DNA of 37,385 bases from JAKVKY01 sp964293585 (GTDB lineage Bacteria > Bacillota > Negativicutes > Acidaminococcales > Acidaminococcaceae): assembly GCA_964293585.1 (NCBI GenBank), contig CAXYYS010000019.1, forward strand, positions 1 through 37,385, written 5' to 3'. Shown here piece after piece: positions 15,522 to 23,481 of this stretch. The notes under the pieces were generated by a model. The model was not told the origin of the DNA, did not search any database, and saw only the letters and a program-made list of their open reading frames with translations. The translations under genes were made by a program, and so were the position numbers. Position 1 is the stretch's first letter. Each line of letters opens with the position of its first letter.

Positions 15522-16670
15522 TCATTGCTTGCTTTTCTGACTGCCGCTGCTCTTAGCAGGCGTTTGGGGTTTCTTAGCCGGCTGCGGATTCTTGGGCGCA
15601 TACTTAATTACGGTATCATTGCTCTTGCTGGGCGCCTTAACCGCCGGCGGTGCATAAATAATATTTTCCCGGCCTACGGTAGGATCATTAGTGATGGCGT
15701 CATCCTTGCTATCCAGGAAGGGTATACCCACTTCCTTCAAGGATTTTTCCACCAGGGTGCGGTTGGTCCGCCAGTAGCTGGTACCACTGTTATCCTGAAA
15801 ATCACCCAGCAACATGCCGGAGTTAATACGGTTGTCATCCATAATTTTAAAACTCTTGGCCGCCTGCAGCATAGTGTACGTCGTCATGTCGGTTTCCACG
15901 TACTGATTCATGGTAGCTAACAGTTGGGGAATCTTCGGAATATTTTCCAGGGAGAACAGCTGCAGGATTAACGCCTTCAGGAATCTTTGCTGGCGTTGTA
16001 CCCGGCCGATATCTCCCAGCTCATCGTGACGGAAACGCACATATTCACCGCTGCGCTGCCCGTCCAGATGCTGATAGCCCTGTTTGATATCAATATGCAG
16101 GTTAGCATAAGGATCGTCATACTTCATATCTTTTTCTACGTACAGGTCCACGCCACCTAACAGGTCCACCACCTTGATGAAGCCCTGCCAGTTCAGGAGC
16201 ACGTAGTAATGCACCGGTATACGGAGCAGGTTGGCGATGGTCTGCTTAGCCATCATCACCCCGCCATAAGCATACGCCGCGTTCACCTTATCAAAACTGC
16301 TGTGTCCCGGCAGTACCACCTTGGTATCACGGGGAATGGACAACAGCGCCACCTCGTTATGTACCGGATCGAAGCTGGCCACCAGGATGGCATCCGTACG
16401 TTTGGGTTCATCGGCCGCCGCATCGCTGTCGCCGTCATCTATACCCAGGAGCAGCACATTGATACGACTGTTGAGCCGGGCATCGCTGGTAATTTTTTCA
16501 TTAGCGCCAACCGGTTTCACCTTGGGCGCCTTATAAATATTCTCATAAGCCCACACCGTAGCCCAAAAAACGCTGGTCAGGACCACGGCTAACACCAGGA
16601 GCAGCAGGATAACCCTGCCCCACCGCAAGTGCCGTTTAACCTGACGCGGTTCCTGTTGTTTATCTTCCAT
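15522..16670 (-). CDS. LCP (LytR-CpsA-Psr) family cell-wall glycopolymer transferase
   Basis: A 382-residue membrane-anchored protein that in this family attaches polyprenyl-linked polymers to the cell envelope. It has a short basic cytoplasmic N-terminus, a membrane segment (VILLLLVLAVVLTSVFWATV, about residues 23-42), and an extracytoplasmic LCP domain. The domain shows NVLLLGIDDGD, RTDAILVASFDP, LSIPRDTKVVLPG, and the arginine-rich VRFRHDELGDIGRVQRQQRFL. The tail after residue 320 is Pro/Lys-rich and low in complexity. The start is uncertain: ATG at 16670 is used, although its ribosome site is weak, and a TTG 12 nt upstream is possible. It follows yqeK closely in the operon. Confidence 0.92.
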   Translation of the reverse strand: MEDKQQEPRQVKRHLRWGRVILLLLVLAVVLTSVFWATVWAYENIYKAPKVKPVGANEKITSDARLNSRINVLLLGIDDGDSDAAADEPKRTDAILVASFDPVHNEVALLSIPRDTKVVLPGHSSFDKVNAAYAYGGVMMAKQTIANLLRIPVHYYVLLNWQGFIKVVDLLGGVDLYVEKDMKYDDPYANLHIDIKQGYQHLDGQRSGEYVRFRHDELGDIGRVQRQQRFLKALILQLFSLENIPKIPQLLATMNQYVETDMTTYTMLQAAKSFKIMDDNRINSGMLLGDFQDNSGTSYWRTNRTLVEKSLKEVGIPFLDSKDDAITNDPTVGRENIIYAPPAVKAPSKSNDTVIKYAPKNPQPAKKPQTPAKSSGSQKSKQ

Positions 16671-16685
16671 GTTCGTTCTCAACTG

Positions 16686-17288
16686 TTATGCCTGCTTTCC
16701 CAACTTTGCTTCCCTAATCTTCTTAAACTTGGCTGCCAGCTGGTTATAACCTTCCAGACAATCCGGATGCACTAAAAGATCATAGGTGAGCAGATACTGC
16801 ATGGTATGTTCCATGGCTTTCAGCATGGCCAGTTCCAAATCCTGGCCGGCCACTTCCCGTAGTTCTTTGATGCCCTTAAAATCCCGGGTTGGTTCCAGCA
16901 AATCCGCCAGATACACGATCATGGAGGTCTGGCTCATATGCGCAGCCCCTGTTGTATGCTGAGCAATGGCATCCAAAATTTCCGGATCGGTGACACCGTA
17001 CTTATCCCGGGCAAAATAGCGTCCCAGTTTGGCGTGGAGTAAAATCGGCTGATGTTCTTCCACAAAATCCATGGGAATATTATGCGTTAGAGCGTACATG
17101 AGGCTGTCCCGGGTAGGAATCTCGCGTCCGCAGTCGTGCAGCAGGGCCGCGATACCAATCTTCTCCAGGTTGCCCTTAAAATGCTTTCCCATCTTCAGCG
17201 CCGTTTCGTACACATACAGCGAATGCTGGAACCGTTTATGCGGCAACGCCTTTTCTAAAGTTGTTTTCATTTCCTCAAAGGTCAGCAT
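16686..17288 (-). CDS. yqeK: HD-domain Ap4A hydrolase YqeK
   Basis: A 200-residue HD-domain protein of the YqeK family, which splits diadenosine tetraphosphate symmetrically to ADP. HD-type metal residues are visible in KRFQHSLYVYETALKMG near 18-34 (His), LLHDCGREIP near 49-58 (His-Asp), HQPILLHAKLGRYFA near 79-93 (His) and AIAQHTTG near 108-115. Lengths and order match the family. AAAGGA lies upstream of the ATG. It is 32 nt from nadD, a typical pairing of NAD synthesis with alarmone-like nucleotide clearance. Confidence 0.94.
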   Translation of the reverse strand: MLTFEEMKTTLEKALPHKRFQHSLYVYETALKMGKHFKGNLEKIGIAALLHDCGREIPTRDSLMYALTHNIPMDFVEEHQPILLHAKLGRYFARDKYGVTDPEILDAIAQHTTGAAHMSQTSMIVYLADLLEPTRDFKGIKELREVAGQDLELAMLKAMEHTMQYLLTYDLLVHPDCLEGYNQLAAKFKKIREAKLGKQA

Positions 17289-17320
17289 AAGTGTTCCTTT
17301 CTCCGCCCCAGCGGCCGGCT

Positions 17321-17926
17321 TTACGCCTGATACAGATGGTGTTCATGAATGTATTTTTCCACAGCAGCCGGCACCAGGCCTTTAATAGGTTTGCCTGCCT
17401 GTACCCGCTTCCGGATGTCAGTAGAAGAGATATGCAGCCGTACCGTATCCACAAAGACCAGTCGTTCCATAACTCCGGGACCGAAATGATATTCCAGCTG
17501 ACTTTGGTCCGGCTTATAGCCCGGCCTTCTGGCAACCACAAATTTCACCTCGTCCAGCAGTTCCCGTATATGGTACCAGCTGGCCAGCTGCACCAGGGAA
17601 TCCGCCCCGATAAGAAAATAAATCTCGTAGTCCGGATGTTTAGCACGGATAGCCTCCACTGTCTCGTAAGTATAGGACAATCCGCCTTTCTTAATTTCCA
17701 GGTCATCCAGGGTAAACGCCGGATAATCCCGGAGCGCCAGCTTGACCATAGCCAGGCGGTCTGCTGCGGGGGAAGAACCCTGCCCCAATTTATGGGGCGG
17801 TATAGCAGCCGGCAGGAAGACAATTTTTTCGAAATGCAGCGCCTCATAAATACTCTGCGCCACCTTGAGATGTCCCATATGGATAGGATCGAACGTACCG
17901 CCCATCAGGGCCAGCTGTCTGGTCAT
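17321..17926 (-). CDS. nadD: nicotinate-nucleotide adenylyltransferase
   Basis: A 201-residue enzyme that adenylates nicotinate mononucleotide in NAD synthesis. The nucleotidyltransferase signature GGTFDPIHMGH is at residues 9-19, with the catalytic HxxH-type histidines. Further motifs are LPAAIPPHK near 40-48, FLIGADSLVQLASW near 109-122 and ISSTDIRKRVQAGKPI near 165-180, the usual ISST-R ending. GGAGGT is 4 nt before the ATG. An extended -10 promoter (17978) lies just upstream, so this gene begins its own operon of nadD, yqeK, LCP, rsfS and cvfB. Confidence 0.97.
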   Translation of the reverse strand: MTRQLALMGGTFDPIHMGHLKVAQSIYEALHFEKIVFLPAAIPPHKLGQGSSPAADRLAMVKLALRDYPAFTLDDLEIKKGGLSYTYETVEAIRAKHPDYEIYFLIGADSLVQLASWYHIRELLDEVKFVVARRPGYKPDQSQLEYHFGPGVMERLVFVDTVRLHISSTDIRKRVQAGKPIKGLVPAAVEKYIHEHHLYQA

Positions 17927-17977
17927 CTCTACCTCCGCCTCTGTTCTTAAATTCTGTACCCAAAAATATTACATAAT

Positions 17978-18006
17978 ATTATATCAGTTTGGCGGCATTT
18001 GTACAA
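17978..18006 (-). promoter_or_regulatory. promoter of the nadD operon
   Basis: Minus strand: TTGTAC (18001-18006), 17 nt, extended -10 TGATATAAT (17978-17986). The TG of the extended box overlaps the stop codon of the small membrane protein upstream. Confidence 0.62.
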
Positions 18007-18169
18007 CTATACCATACAAAAAATACAGCAGTCCGCATACCGCCAGATAGAGGATCAGCCATACCGTTCTGTCTTTCAGGTCAAAAACAGTTTTAGGCCT
18101 CCTCAGATATTCCAAGAAGGCCTTAGCGAAAAATTTGCATTTAGTTAGAAAAGATAGCTCGTTATTCAT
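17984..18169 (-). CDS. small single-pass membrane protein, overlapping the ABC permease
   Basis: A 61-residue predicted protein with a charged N-terminal half (KCKFFAKAFLEYLRRPKTVFDLKDR) and one strong hydrophobic segment near residues 36-55 (VWLILYLAVCGLLYFLY). Its ATG overlaps the end of the permease gene by 8 nt, consistent with coupled translation. Only weak ribosome-site sequence is seen. I do not recognise a family. It could be a subunit or regulator of the efflux complex, or a chance frame; the coupling and clear membrane helix argue for a real gene. Confidence 0.5.
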   Translation of the reverse strand: MNNELSFLTKCKFFAKAFLEYLRRPKTVFDLKDRTVWLILYLAVCGLLYFLYGIVVQMPPN

Positions 18170-19376
18170 ATCTCAGTGCGTCAATCGGGTCTAAGAGCGC
18201 GGCTTTCCGGGCCGGGTAGATGCCGAAGAACAGGCCGATACCCACGGAGAAGACCACCGCAATGATGATGGTAGGCACGCTGATGACCGTATTCCAGCCG
18301 GCAAACTTGCTGATGCCGTAGGAGCTGGCCACGCCTAACAGTACGCCCAGCACACCGCCTACTACGCCGATGACCATGGCTTCAATTAAAAACTGGAGCA
18401 AGATATTATGGTAGGTAGCACCCAGAGCTTTGCGGATACCGATTTCCCTGGTCCGCTCCGTCACGCTGACCAGCATAATGTTCATGATACCGATGCCGCC
18501 AACCAGGAGACTGATAGCTGCGATGCAGCCCAGCAGCATGGTAATGGTATTAGCAGTTTCCATCATAGTATCCATCAGGGCTGCCAGGTTACGGACGGTA
18601 AAATCGTCATCGCTGCCGGTCTTGATCCGGTGCCGTTCCCGCAGGATCTGTTCTACTTCGCCCTGCACGGAATCCACCACATTCTCGTTCTTAGCCTGAA
18701 TGGTAATATTATTTACATAGGTAATACCCATCAAACGGTTCATGGCCGTCGTCAAAGGTACAAAGACCACATCGTCCTGGTCCTGGCCCATAGCCGACTG
18801 ACCCTTGCTGCCCAGAACGCCGATCACGGTAAAAGGCGCCTTGCCGATACGCATGGTCTTGCCTATCGGGTCACCGTCGGGGAACAGATTGTCCACGATA
18901 GTCTTGCCGATGACGCAGACACGGGTGCGACTGGTCATATCCCGGTTATTAAAATTACGTCCTTCTTCTACGGTATAATCACGGATGCTTAAAATATTGG
19001 GAGGCGCGCCCTGGACGTTGGTAGTCCAGTTCTGATTGCCTACTACCAGCTGGTAGCCCCTGGAAACCATAGGCGCCACATACAGCGCATCATCCACTGA
19101 TTTCTCAATGGCCTTGGCGTCATCATACGTAAGACGGGCGCCGCTGCCGGCCTGAATCCGGGCGCCGGTAGCCGTACGGCCGCCGCTCTGCACGATCAAA
19201 AGATTACTGCCCAGCCGGGAAATATTATTCTTAACCTGCTCTTTAACACCAAAACCCAAGCTGACCATGGCGATGACGGCGCCTACGCCGATGATGATAC
19301 CCAGCAGGGTTAAGAAAGTACGGAGCTTGTTGGCAACCATGCCTTCTAACGCCATCTTAATTGATTCGTTAAACAC
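18162..19376 (-). CDS. ABC transporter permease, MacB/FtsX type
   Basis: A 404-residue membrane protein in the MacB permease layout. It has an N-terminal membrane segment (NKLRTFLTLLGIIIGVGAVIAMV, about 17-39), a large extracytoplasmic domain (about 45-275) and three C-terminal FtsX-domain helices around 285-395. It retains the conserved VSVTERTREIGIRKALGAT cytoplasmic loop and a YPARKAALLDPIDALRYE ending. The start is GTG at 19374-19376 with GGAGG just upstream, 5 nt after the ATPase gene. With the adaptor and ATPase it forms a tripartite exporter of peptides or lipophilic compounds; the substrate is unknown. The ATPase is on a separate gene, unlike the fused enterobacterial MacB. Confidence 0.92.
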   Translation of the reverse strand: MFNESIKMALEGMVANKLRTFLTLLGIIIGVGAVIAMVSLGFGVKEQVKNNISRLGSNLLIVQSGGRTATGARIQAGSGARLTYDDAKAIEKSVDDALYVAPMVSRGYQLVVGNQNWTTNVQGAPPNILSIRDYTVEEGRNFNNRDMTSRTRVCVIGKTIVDNLFPDGDPIGKTMRIGKAPFTVIGVLGSKGQSAMGQDQDDVVFVPLTTAMNRLMGITYVNNITIQAKNENVVDSVQGEVEQILRERHRIKTGSDDDFTVRNLAALMDTMMETANTITMLLGCIAAISLLVGGIGIMNIMLVSVTERTREIGIRKALGATYHNILLQFLIEAMVIGVVGGVLGVLLGVASSYGISKFAGWNTVISVPTIIIAVVFSVGIGLFFGIYPARKAALLDPIDALRYE

Positions 19377-19381
19377 GGCTC

Positions 19382-20065
19382 CTACCTCCTTTCATCGCTG
19401 ACTAGCTGACCGTCGCGCATCACAAGGATCCGCTTGGTCTGCTCGCCGATATCCGGTTCATGAGTAACCATAACCACGGTCTTGCCTTCATTATTCATAG
19501 CCTTAAAAATATCCATGATCTCGTAACTGGACTTGGTATCCAGGTTACCGGTAGGTTCGTCGGCCATAATGATGGCAGGATTATTAATCAGCGCCCGGGC
19601 AATAGCTACCCTCTGGCGCTGGCCGCCACTCATCTCGTTGGGTTTATGGTCCAGGCGGTCGCCCAGCCCCACGGCTACCAGGGCCTGTTTAGCCCTTTCC
19701 ATCCGTTCTTCTTCCGGTACGCTGGCGTAAACCAGCGGCAAAGCCACGTTGGCCTGAGCGGTCAATTTGGGCAGCAGGTTAAAGTTTTGGAACACGAAAC
19801 CAATCTTGGCATTTCTGGTCTTAGCCAGTTCATCGTCATCATAACCGGCAATCTCCTTGCCGTCCAGATAATACTTGCCCGAAGTGGGACGGTCCAGACA
19901 GCCCAGGATATTCATCATGGTACTCTTACCACTGCCGGACGGTCCCATGATAGCCAGGAATTCCCCGTCCATGACTTCCAGATGCACATGGTTCAGCGCA
20001 TGCAGGATGGTATCGCCCATCACATAAGTTTTCATGATGTCTTCAAGCCTGATTACTTCGGACAT
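19382..20065 (-). CDS. ABC transporter ATPase, MacB/LolD type
   Basis: A 227-residue ATPase. The Walker A GPSGSGKST is at residues 41-49, with Q-loop FVFQNFNLLP near 90-99, signature MSGGQRQRVAIARAL near 142-156, Walker B IIMADEPTGNLD near 163-174 and H-loop VMVTHEP near 197-203. It matches the small MacB/LolD/FtsE subfamily. AAAGGA precedes the ATG. It is the middle gene of the adaptor-ATPase-permease set. Confidence 0.95.
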   Translation of the reverse strand: MSEVIRLEDIMKTYVMGDTILHALNHVHLEVMDGEFLAIMGPSGSGKSTMMNILGCLDRPTSGKYYLDGKEIAGYDDDELAKTRNAKIGFVFQNFNLLPKLTAQANVALPLVYASVPEEERMERAKQALVAVGLGDRLDHKPNEMSGGQRQRVAIARALINNPAIIMADEPTGNLDTKSSYEIMDIFKAMNNEGKTVVMVTHEPDIGEQTKRILVMRDGQLVSDERR

Positions 20066-20143
20066 AGTCTATCCTTTCTTGCTTGCTTTCCTTATGTCCT
20101 CCCGTTGGAGGACCTTCTAACTTAACTGTGGTGCCTGCTACGC

Positions 20144-21214
20144 TTACATCGGCGGGCCGCCGCGGTTGCTGTTGGTCTGGGTGGCCTTGGCTACCCTTAC
20201 TTCTACCTTGTCGCCCTGGCGCAGCTCCGTACTGGTAATCTGGGTCTTGTCGTTGCCGGCCAGTCCCACCGTCACATCCACCTGCGTGGATTGCTGGGTA
20301 GCATCATCATATTTCTTCACATAGGTACGCTTACCATCGTGGAAGATGCAGTTGTTCGGTACCATCAGCGCATTCTCCACCTGCTTAACCACAATATTGG
20401 TCCGGGCTGTCATGGTGGGGAACAACTTGCCCTGGCTGTTGGCCACATCCACATACACCTTATAGTAAATAACGTTGTTGCTGGTAGTGGCGCTCTTACT
20501 AATCAGGCGCACCGTACCTTTAAAAGTCTCGTTGGAATAAGAATCTACGGTAAACTCTACGGTCTGGCCCACTTTTACGCGGCCCACATCGCTTTCATCC
20601 ACCAGATCTTCCACCTGCATCTTATCCAGGTTGGCAATACTCATGATAACCTGAGGCGTGCTGATACCGGAACTGATGGTCTGGCCTACCGGAGTCGGTT
20701 TGCCGATAACATAACCGTCAATCGGGGAGTAAATATTGGTATCGTTGGTGTTGGACACCGCCTGGTCATAAGCAGCCTTAGCCACGTCAAAATTCATCTT
20801 GGCCGTATCATAAGTCTGCTGACTGATAGCACCCATGCTTAAAAGCCTGGCATCACGGTTCAGTGTCAGCTGGGCATCATCCAGGTTAGCTTTTTTCTGA
20901 ATCTCCGTAGCTTTCAGCGACGTATCATCCAGACTGAGCAGCAGTTCTCCCGCTGATACATGGTCATTTTCCTTGACGTTGACCTTGACGATACGGCCCG
21001 TAATCTTAGAGCTGATATCCACGTTATCCAGGGCACTGAGGCTGCCGGTAGCGCTAATCTCATCTTTCAGGATGCCGTATTCCACTGCCGCCGTCTTGGT
21101 GGGAGTTTTAACTTCCTTTTTACTTTGATAATATTTGTACCCGCCAAAGGCTGCTGCAATGACTACCAGTAGCGCGATGAGGACATACAAATTATTTTTA
21201 ATAAACTTTGGCAT
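20144..21214 (-). CDS. MacA-like efflux periplasmic adaptor protein
   Basis: A 356-residue membrane-fusion protein. A membrane anchor is at residues 8-26 (NLYVLIALLVVIAAAFGGY). It is followed by a lipoyl/barrel-sandwich segment (ISSKITGRIVKVNVKENDHVSAGELL), a short helical hairpin near 100-150, the second lipoyl half (NIYSPIDGYVIGKPTPVGQTI), then beta-barrel and C-terminal domains to VEVRVAKAT. ATG at 21212-21214 was chosen because AGGTGA lies 6 nt upstream. In this family the adaptor links an inner-membrane transporter to an outer-membrane channel. No TolC-like gene is in the window. Confidence 0.92.
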   Translation of the reverse strand: MPKFIKNNLYVLIALLVVIAAAFGGYKYYQSKKEVKTPTKTAAVEYGILKDEISATGSLSALDNVDISSKITGRIVKVNVKENDHVSAGELLLSLDDTSLKATEIQKKANLDDAQLTLNRDARLLSMGAISQQTYDTAKMNFDVAKAAYDQAVSNTNDTNIYSPIDGYVIGKPTPVGQTISSGISTPQVIMSIANLDKMQVEDLVDESDVGRVKVGQTVEFTVDSYSNETFKGTVRLISKSATTSNNVIYYKVYVDVANSQGKLFPTMTARTNIVVKQVENALMVPNNCIFHDGKRTYVKKYDDATQQSTQVDVTVGLAGNDKTQITSTELRQGDKVEVRVAKATQTNSNRGGPPM

Positions 21215-21296
21215 GGTTCTCACCTTTCCCCCCTTGCCTTTTCTTCTTGTTGCACCCAGTGTAACAGTTATTTATGTCTAATTTGTGGCACTGATG

Positions 21297-21321
21297 AAAA
21301 AAAGCCTGCCGGTTCGCAGGC
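21297..21321 (-). terminator. terminator after the tyrosine phosphatase gene
   Basis: Minus strand: GCCTGC-GAACCG-GCAGGC (21304-21321), six pairs, followed by seven U (21297-21303). It separates the phosphatase from the efflux genes, so the adaptor gene must use its own promoter in the roughly 80 nt below; I see no convincing box there. Confidence 0.85.
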
Positions 21322-21345
21322 CTTTCTCCCTCTGCTGCCACCCCG

Positions 21346-22146
21346 TTATTCCAGGTATAGTTTTTGCAGCAGCTCCATCTTATTTTCATCCACACCCAGC
21401 ACGTTCTGTACATAATAGAGCGGCGTACCGGCTGCCTTGCACATCTCTTCCCTGGCCGTCTGCAGATACACATCGTCCACCAGGAACAGTTCCTTGACCA
21501 TGTCCCGAGCCTTCTCGTTCTGATATTTCTCCGGAAGTTTGGCCAGCGACTGTTCTAAAACCGGCCGCAGGAACACGTTGGTTTGCAAAAAGTCCTCATA
21601 GATGACCTGCCAGGATACACCCAGCGCTGTCAATAAAAAGACTGTGGCGAGACCGGTGCGATCCTTGCCACCGTTGCAATGATAGAGCAGGCTGCCATCC
21701 TTTTGCTCCAGCAGCAGTTCAAAAAAGCGCCGGTAAGCTCCCCGGGCCTGGCCTTCGTTAATGAGCTTGCGGTAATTATCTTTCATATATTCCCGGGCGC
21801 TAAAACCTGGCTCCGCCGCCATACCGGTCAGGGCATCCAGCACCGTGTTGCCGGTATTATCGTTCTTGTTAAAACCCAGAGCTGTATCGCTCAGCACCGA
21901 CAGCTCATAATGCTCCACGATGCCCCAGCGCGGATCCGGAAATTCGCTAATCTCCTTAGGCGCGCGAAAATCCACCACCGTCCTGAGCTGGTACCTGGCC
22001 AGTAAGACCGAGATATCGTTAGCCGTCAGTTCAGAAATCCGGCCGCTGCGAATCAGCCGGCGGCGCCTGATGCGTCTGCCGTCCATCGTGGTGATACCGC
22101 CTAAATCACGGGTGTTTTTTTGTCCTGCTAGTTCAATGTAGGCCAT
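21346..22146 (-). CDS. protein tyrosine/serine phosphatase, IphP family
   Basis: A 266-residue phosphatase. The catalytic P-loop HCNGGKDRTG is at residues 156-165, with Cys157 the nucleophile and Arg163 in the loop. The N-terminal NTRDLGGI (11-18) and GRIRRSGRIS-like segment, and a VVDFRAPKEI block near 57-66, are the usual IphP signatures. There is no signal peptide, so it is probably cytoplasmic. It lies 80 nt downstream of proA and ends in a terminator. A role in envelope-polysaccharide or phosphotyrosine control is possible; the target cannot be read here. Confidence 0.92.
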   Translation of the reverse strand: MAYIELAGQKNTRDLGGITTMDGRRIRRRRLIRSGRISELTANDISVLLARYQLRTVVDFRAPKEISEFPDPRWGIVEHYELSVLSDTALGFNKNDNTGNTVLDALTGMAAEPGFSAREYMKDNYRKLINEGQARGAYRRFFELLLEQKDGSLLYHCNGGKDRTGLATVFLLTALGVSWQVIYEDFLQTNVFLRPVLEQSLAKLPEKYQNEKARDMVKELFLVDDVYLQTAREEMCKAAGTPLYYVQNVLGVDENKMELLQKLYLE

Positions 22147-22190
22147 TTACTTTGTCCTGCTCCTTTGATCTTTATTTATGTCCGTAGATA

Positions 22191-22218
22191 AGGACGCCCA
22201 GGGCTGCCTGAGCGTCCT
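22191..22218 (-). repeat. long inverted repeat downstream of proA
   Basis: AGGACGC and GCGTCCT, with CAGG/CCTG inside, form a long stem on either strand. The minus-strand 3' flank is TATCTAC, not a U-run, so termination is doubtful. It may be a processing or mRNA 3'-end structure for proA. Confidence 0.5.
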
Positions 22219-22226
22219 GTAATCTT

Positions 22227-23471
22227 TTATTCCCTGACCTGGCCGTCGCCGCTGATCAGATACTTGAACGTGGTCAACTCCGGCAGCGCCATTGGTCCCC
22301 GGGCATGCAGTTTTTGCGTGCTGATGCCGATTTCGGCACCCATACCGAACTGGAACCCGTCGGTAAAACGGGTGCTGGCATTCACATAGACGCAAGCCGC
22401 ATCCACGCACTGCTGGAACTTGCGCGCGTGTTCATAATTTCTGGTCACGATGCATTCGCTGTGTTTGGTGCTATATCTGGCAATATGCTCCAGCGCCTCG
22501 TCCAAATCCCGCACCACCTTGATGGAAAGGATCAGATCGTCATATTCGGTAGCCCAGTCCTGGTCCGTAGCTGCTACCACGTTGCTGCCCAGTTTTTGCG
22601 TCGCCGCATCGCCGCGCACTTCCACGCCTTTAGCCTGCAGTTCTTTAATCAGCGCCGGTAAAAAGTCCGCTGCTGCATCCTGGTGCACCAGCAAGGTTTC
22701 CATAGCATTGCACACTGCCGGGCGCTGGGTCTTGGCGTTGATAGCAATCCTGGCAGCCATCTGGTAATCGGCGCCCGCATCCACATAAGTATGGCACAGG
22801 CCCAAACCTGTTTCAATGACCGGGACGCTGGCGCCGCCCACTACAGCGTGGATCAAACCCGCGCCGCCCCGGGGAATCACACAATCTACCAGACCGTTTA
22901 ACGTAATCAGTTCCGTCACCGCACTGTGTGCCGTACTGGTAATAAACTGGATACTTCCCGCAGGGATGCCTGCCTGTTCCGCAGCCGCCGTCAACACCCT
23001 GGCTACGGCCGTATTGCTCTCAATAGCTTCACTGCCGCCTTTTAAAATTACTGCATTGCCGCTTTTCAGGCACAAACCGATGGCGTCCGCCGTCACATTA
23101 GGGCGCGCCTCGTAAATAATACCGATGACTCCCAGGGGGACCCGTTCTTTCACGATGGTTAGACCATTAGGCAACGTCCTGCCGTCCACCACGTTTCCTA
23201 CCGGGTCGGCCAGCCCTGCCACCTGACGCAGTCCTACTGCCATCTCTTCCAGGCGCTTGTGGTTTAAGAGCAGCCGGTCTAACATAGCCTGCCGCATCCC
23301 TTTAGCCTTGCCTGCTTCCATATCTGCCGCATTGGCGTCTAAAATTTCTTTTTCATGCTCCAGCAGCGCTGCCGCCATCGCCAAAAGTGCCGTGTCTTTC
23401 ACCCTGGTCGAAGTCACGGCCAGCTGACGTTCCGCCTTAACTGCCGCCTGCGCTTGTTCTCTGATAGCCAT
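22227..23471 (-). CDS. proA: glutamate-5-semialdehyde dehydrogenase
   Basis: A 414-residue NADPH-dependent enzyme reducing gamma-glutamyl phosphate, the second step of proline synthesis. Visible signatures are VPLGVIGIIYEARPNVTADA near 108-127, LKGGSEAIESN, VDCVIPRGGAGLIH, and the catalytic-cysteine region AVCNAMETLLVH near 250-262. The C-terminal FTDGFQFGMGAEIGISTQKLHARGP block is diagnostic. The ATG at 23471 was chosen over two earlier in-frame starts because GAGGTGA lies 5 nt upstream. It is 10 nt after proB and acts as its partner. Confidence 0.97.
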   Translation of the reverse strand: MAIREQAQAAVKAERQLAVTSTRVKDTALLAMAAALLEHEKEILDANAADMEAGKAKGMRQAMLDRLLLNHKRLEEMAVGLRQVAGLADPVGNVVDGRTLPNGLTIVKERVPLGVIGIIYEARPNVTADAIGLCLKSGNAVILKGGSEAIESNTAVARVLTAAAEQAGIPAGSIQFITSTAHSAVTELITLNGLVDCVIPRGGAGLIHAVVGGASVPVIETGLGLCHTYVDAGADYQMAARIAINAKTQRPAVCNAMETLLVHQDAAADFLPALIKELQAKGVEVRGDAATQKLGSNVVAATDQDWATEYDDLILSIKVVRDLDEALEHIARYSTKHSECIVTRNYEHARKFQQCVDAACVYVNASTRFTDGFQFGMGAEIGISTQKLHARGPMALPELTTFKYLISGDGQVRE

Positions 23472-23481
23472 CATGTTCACC

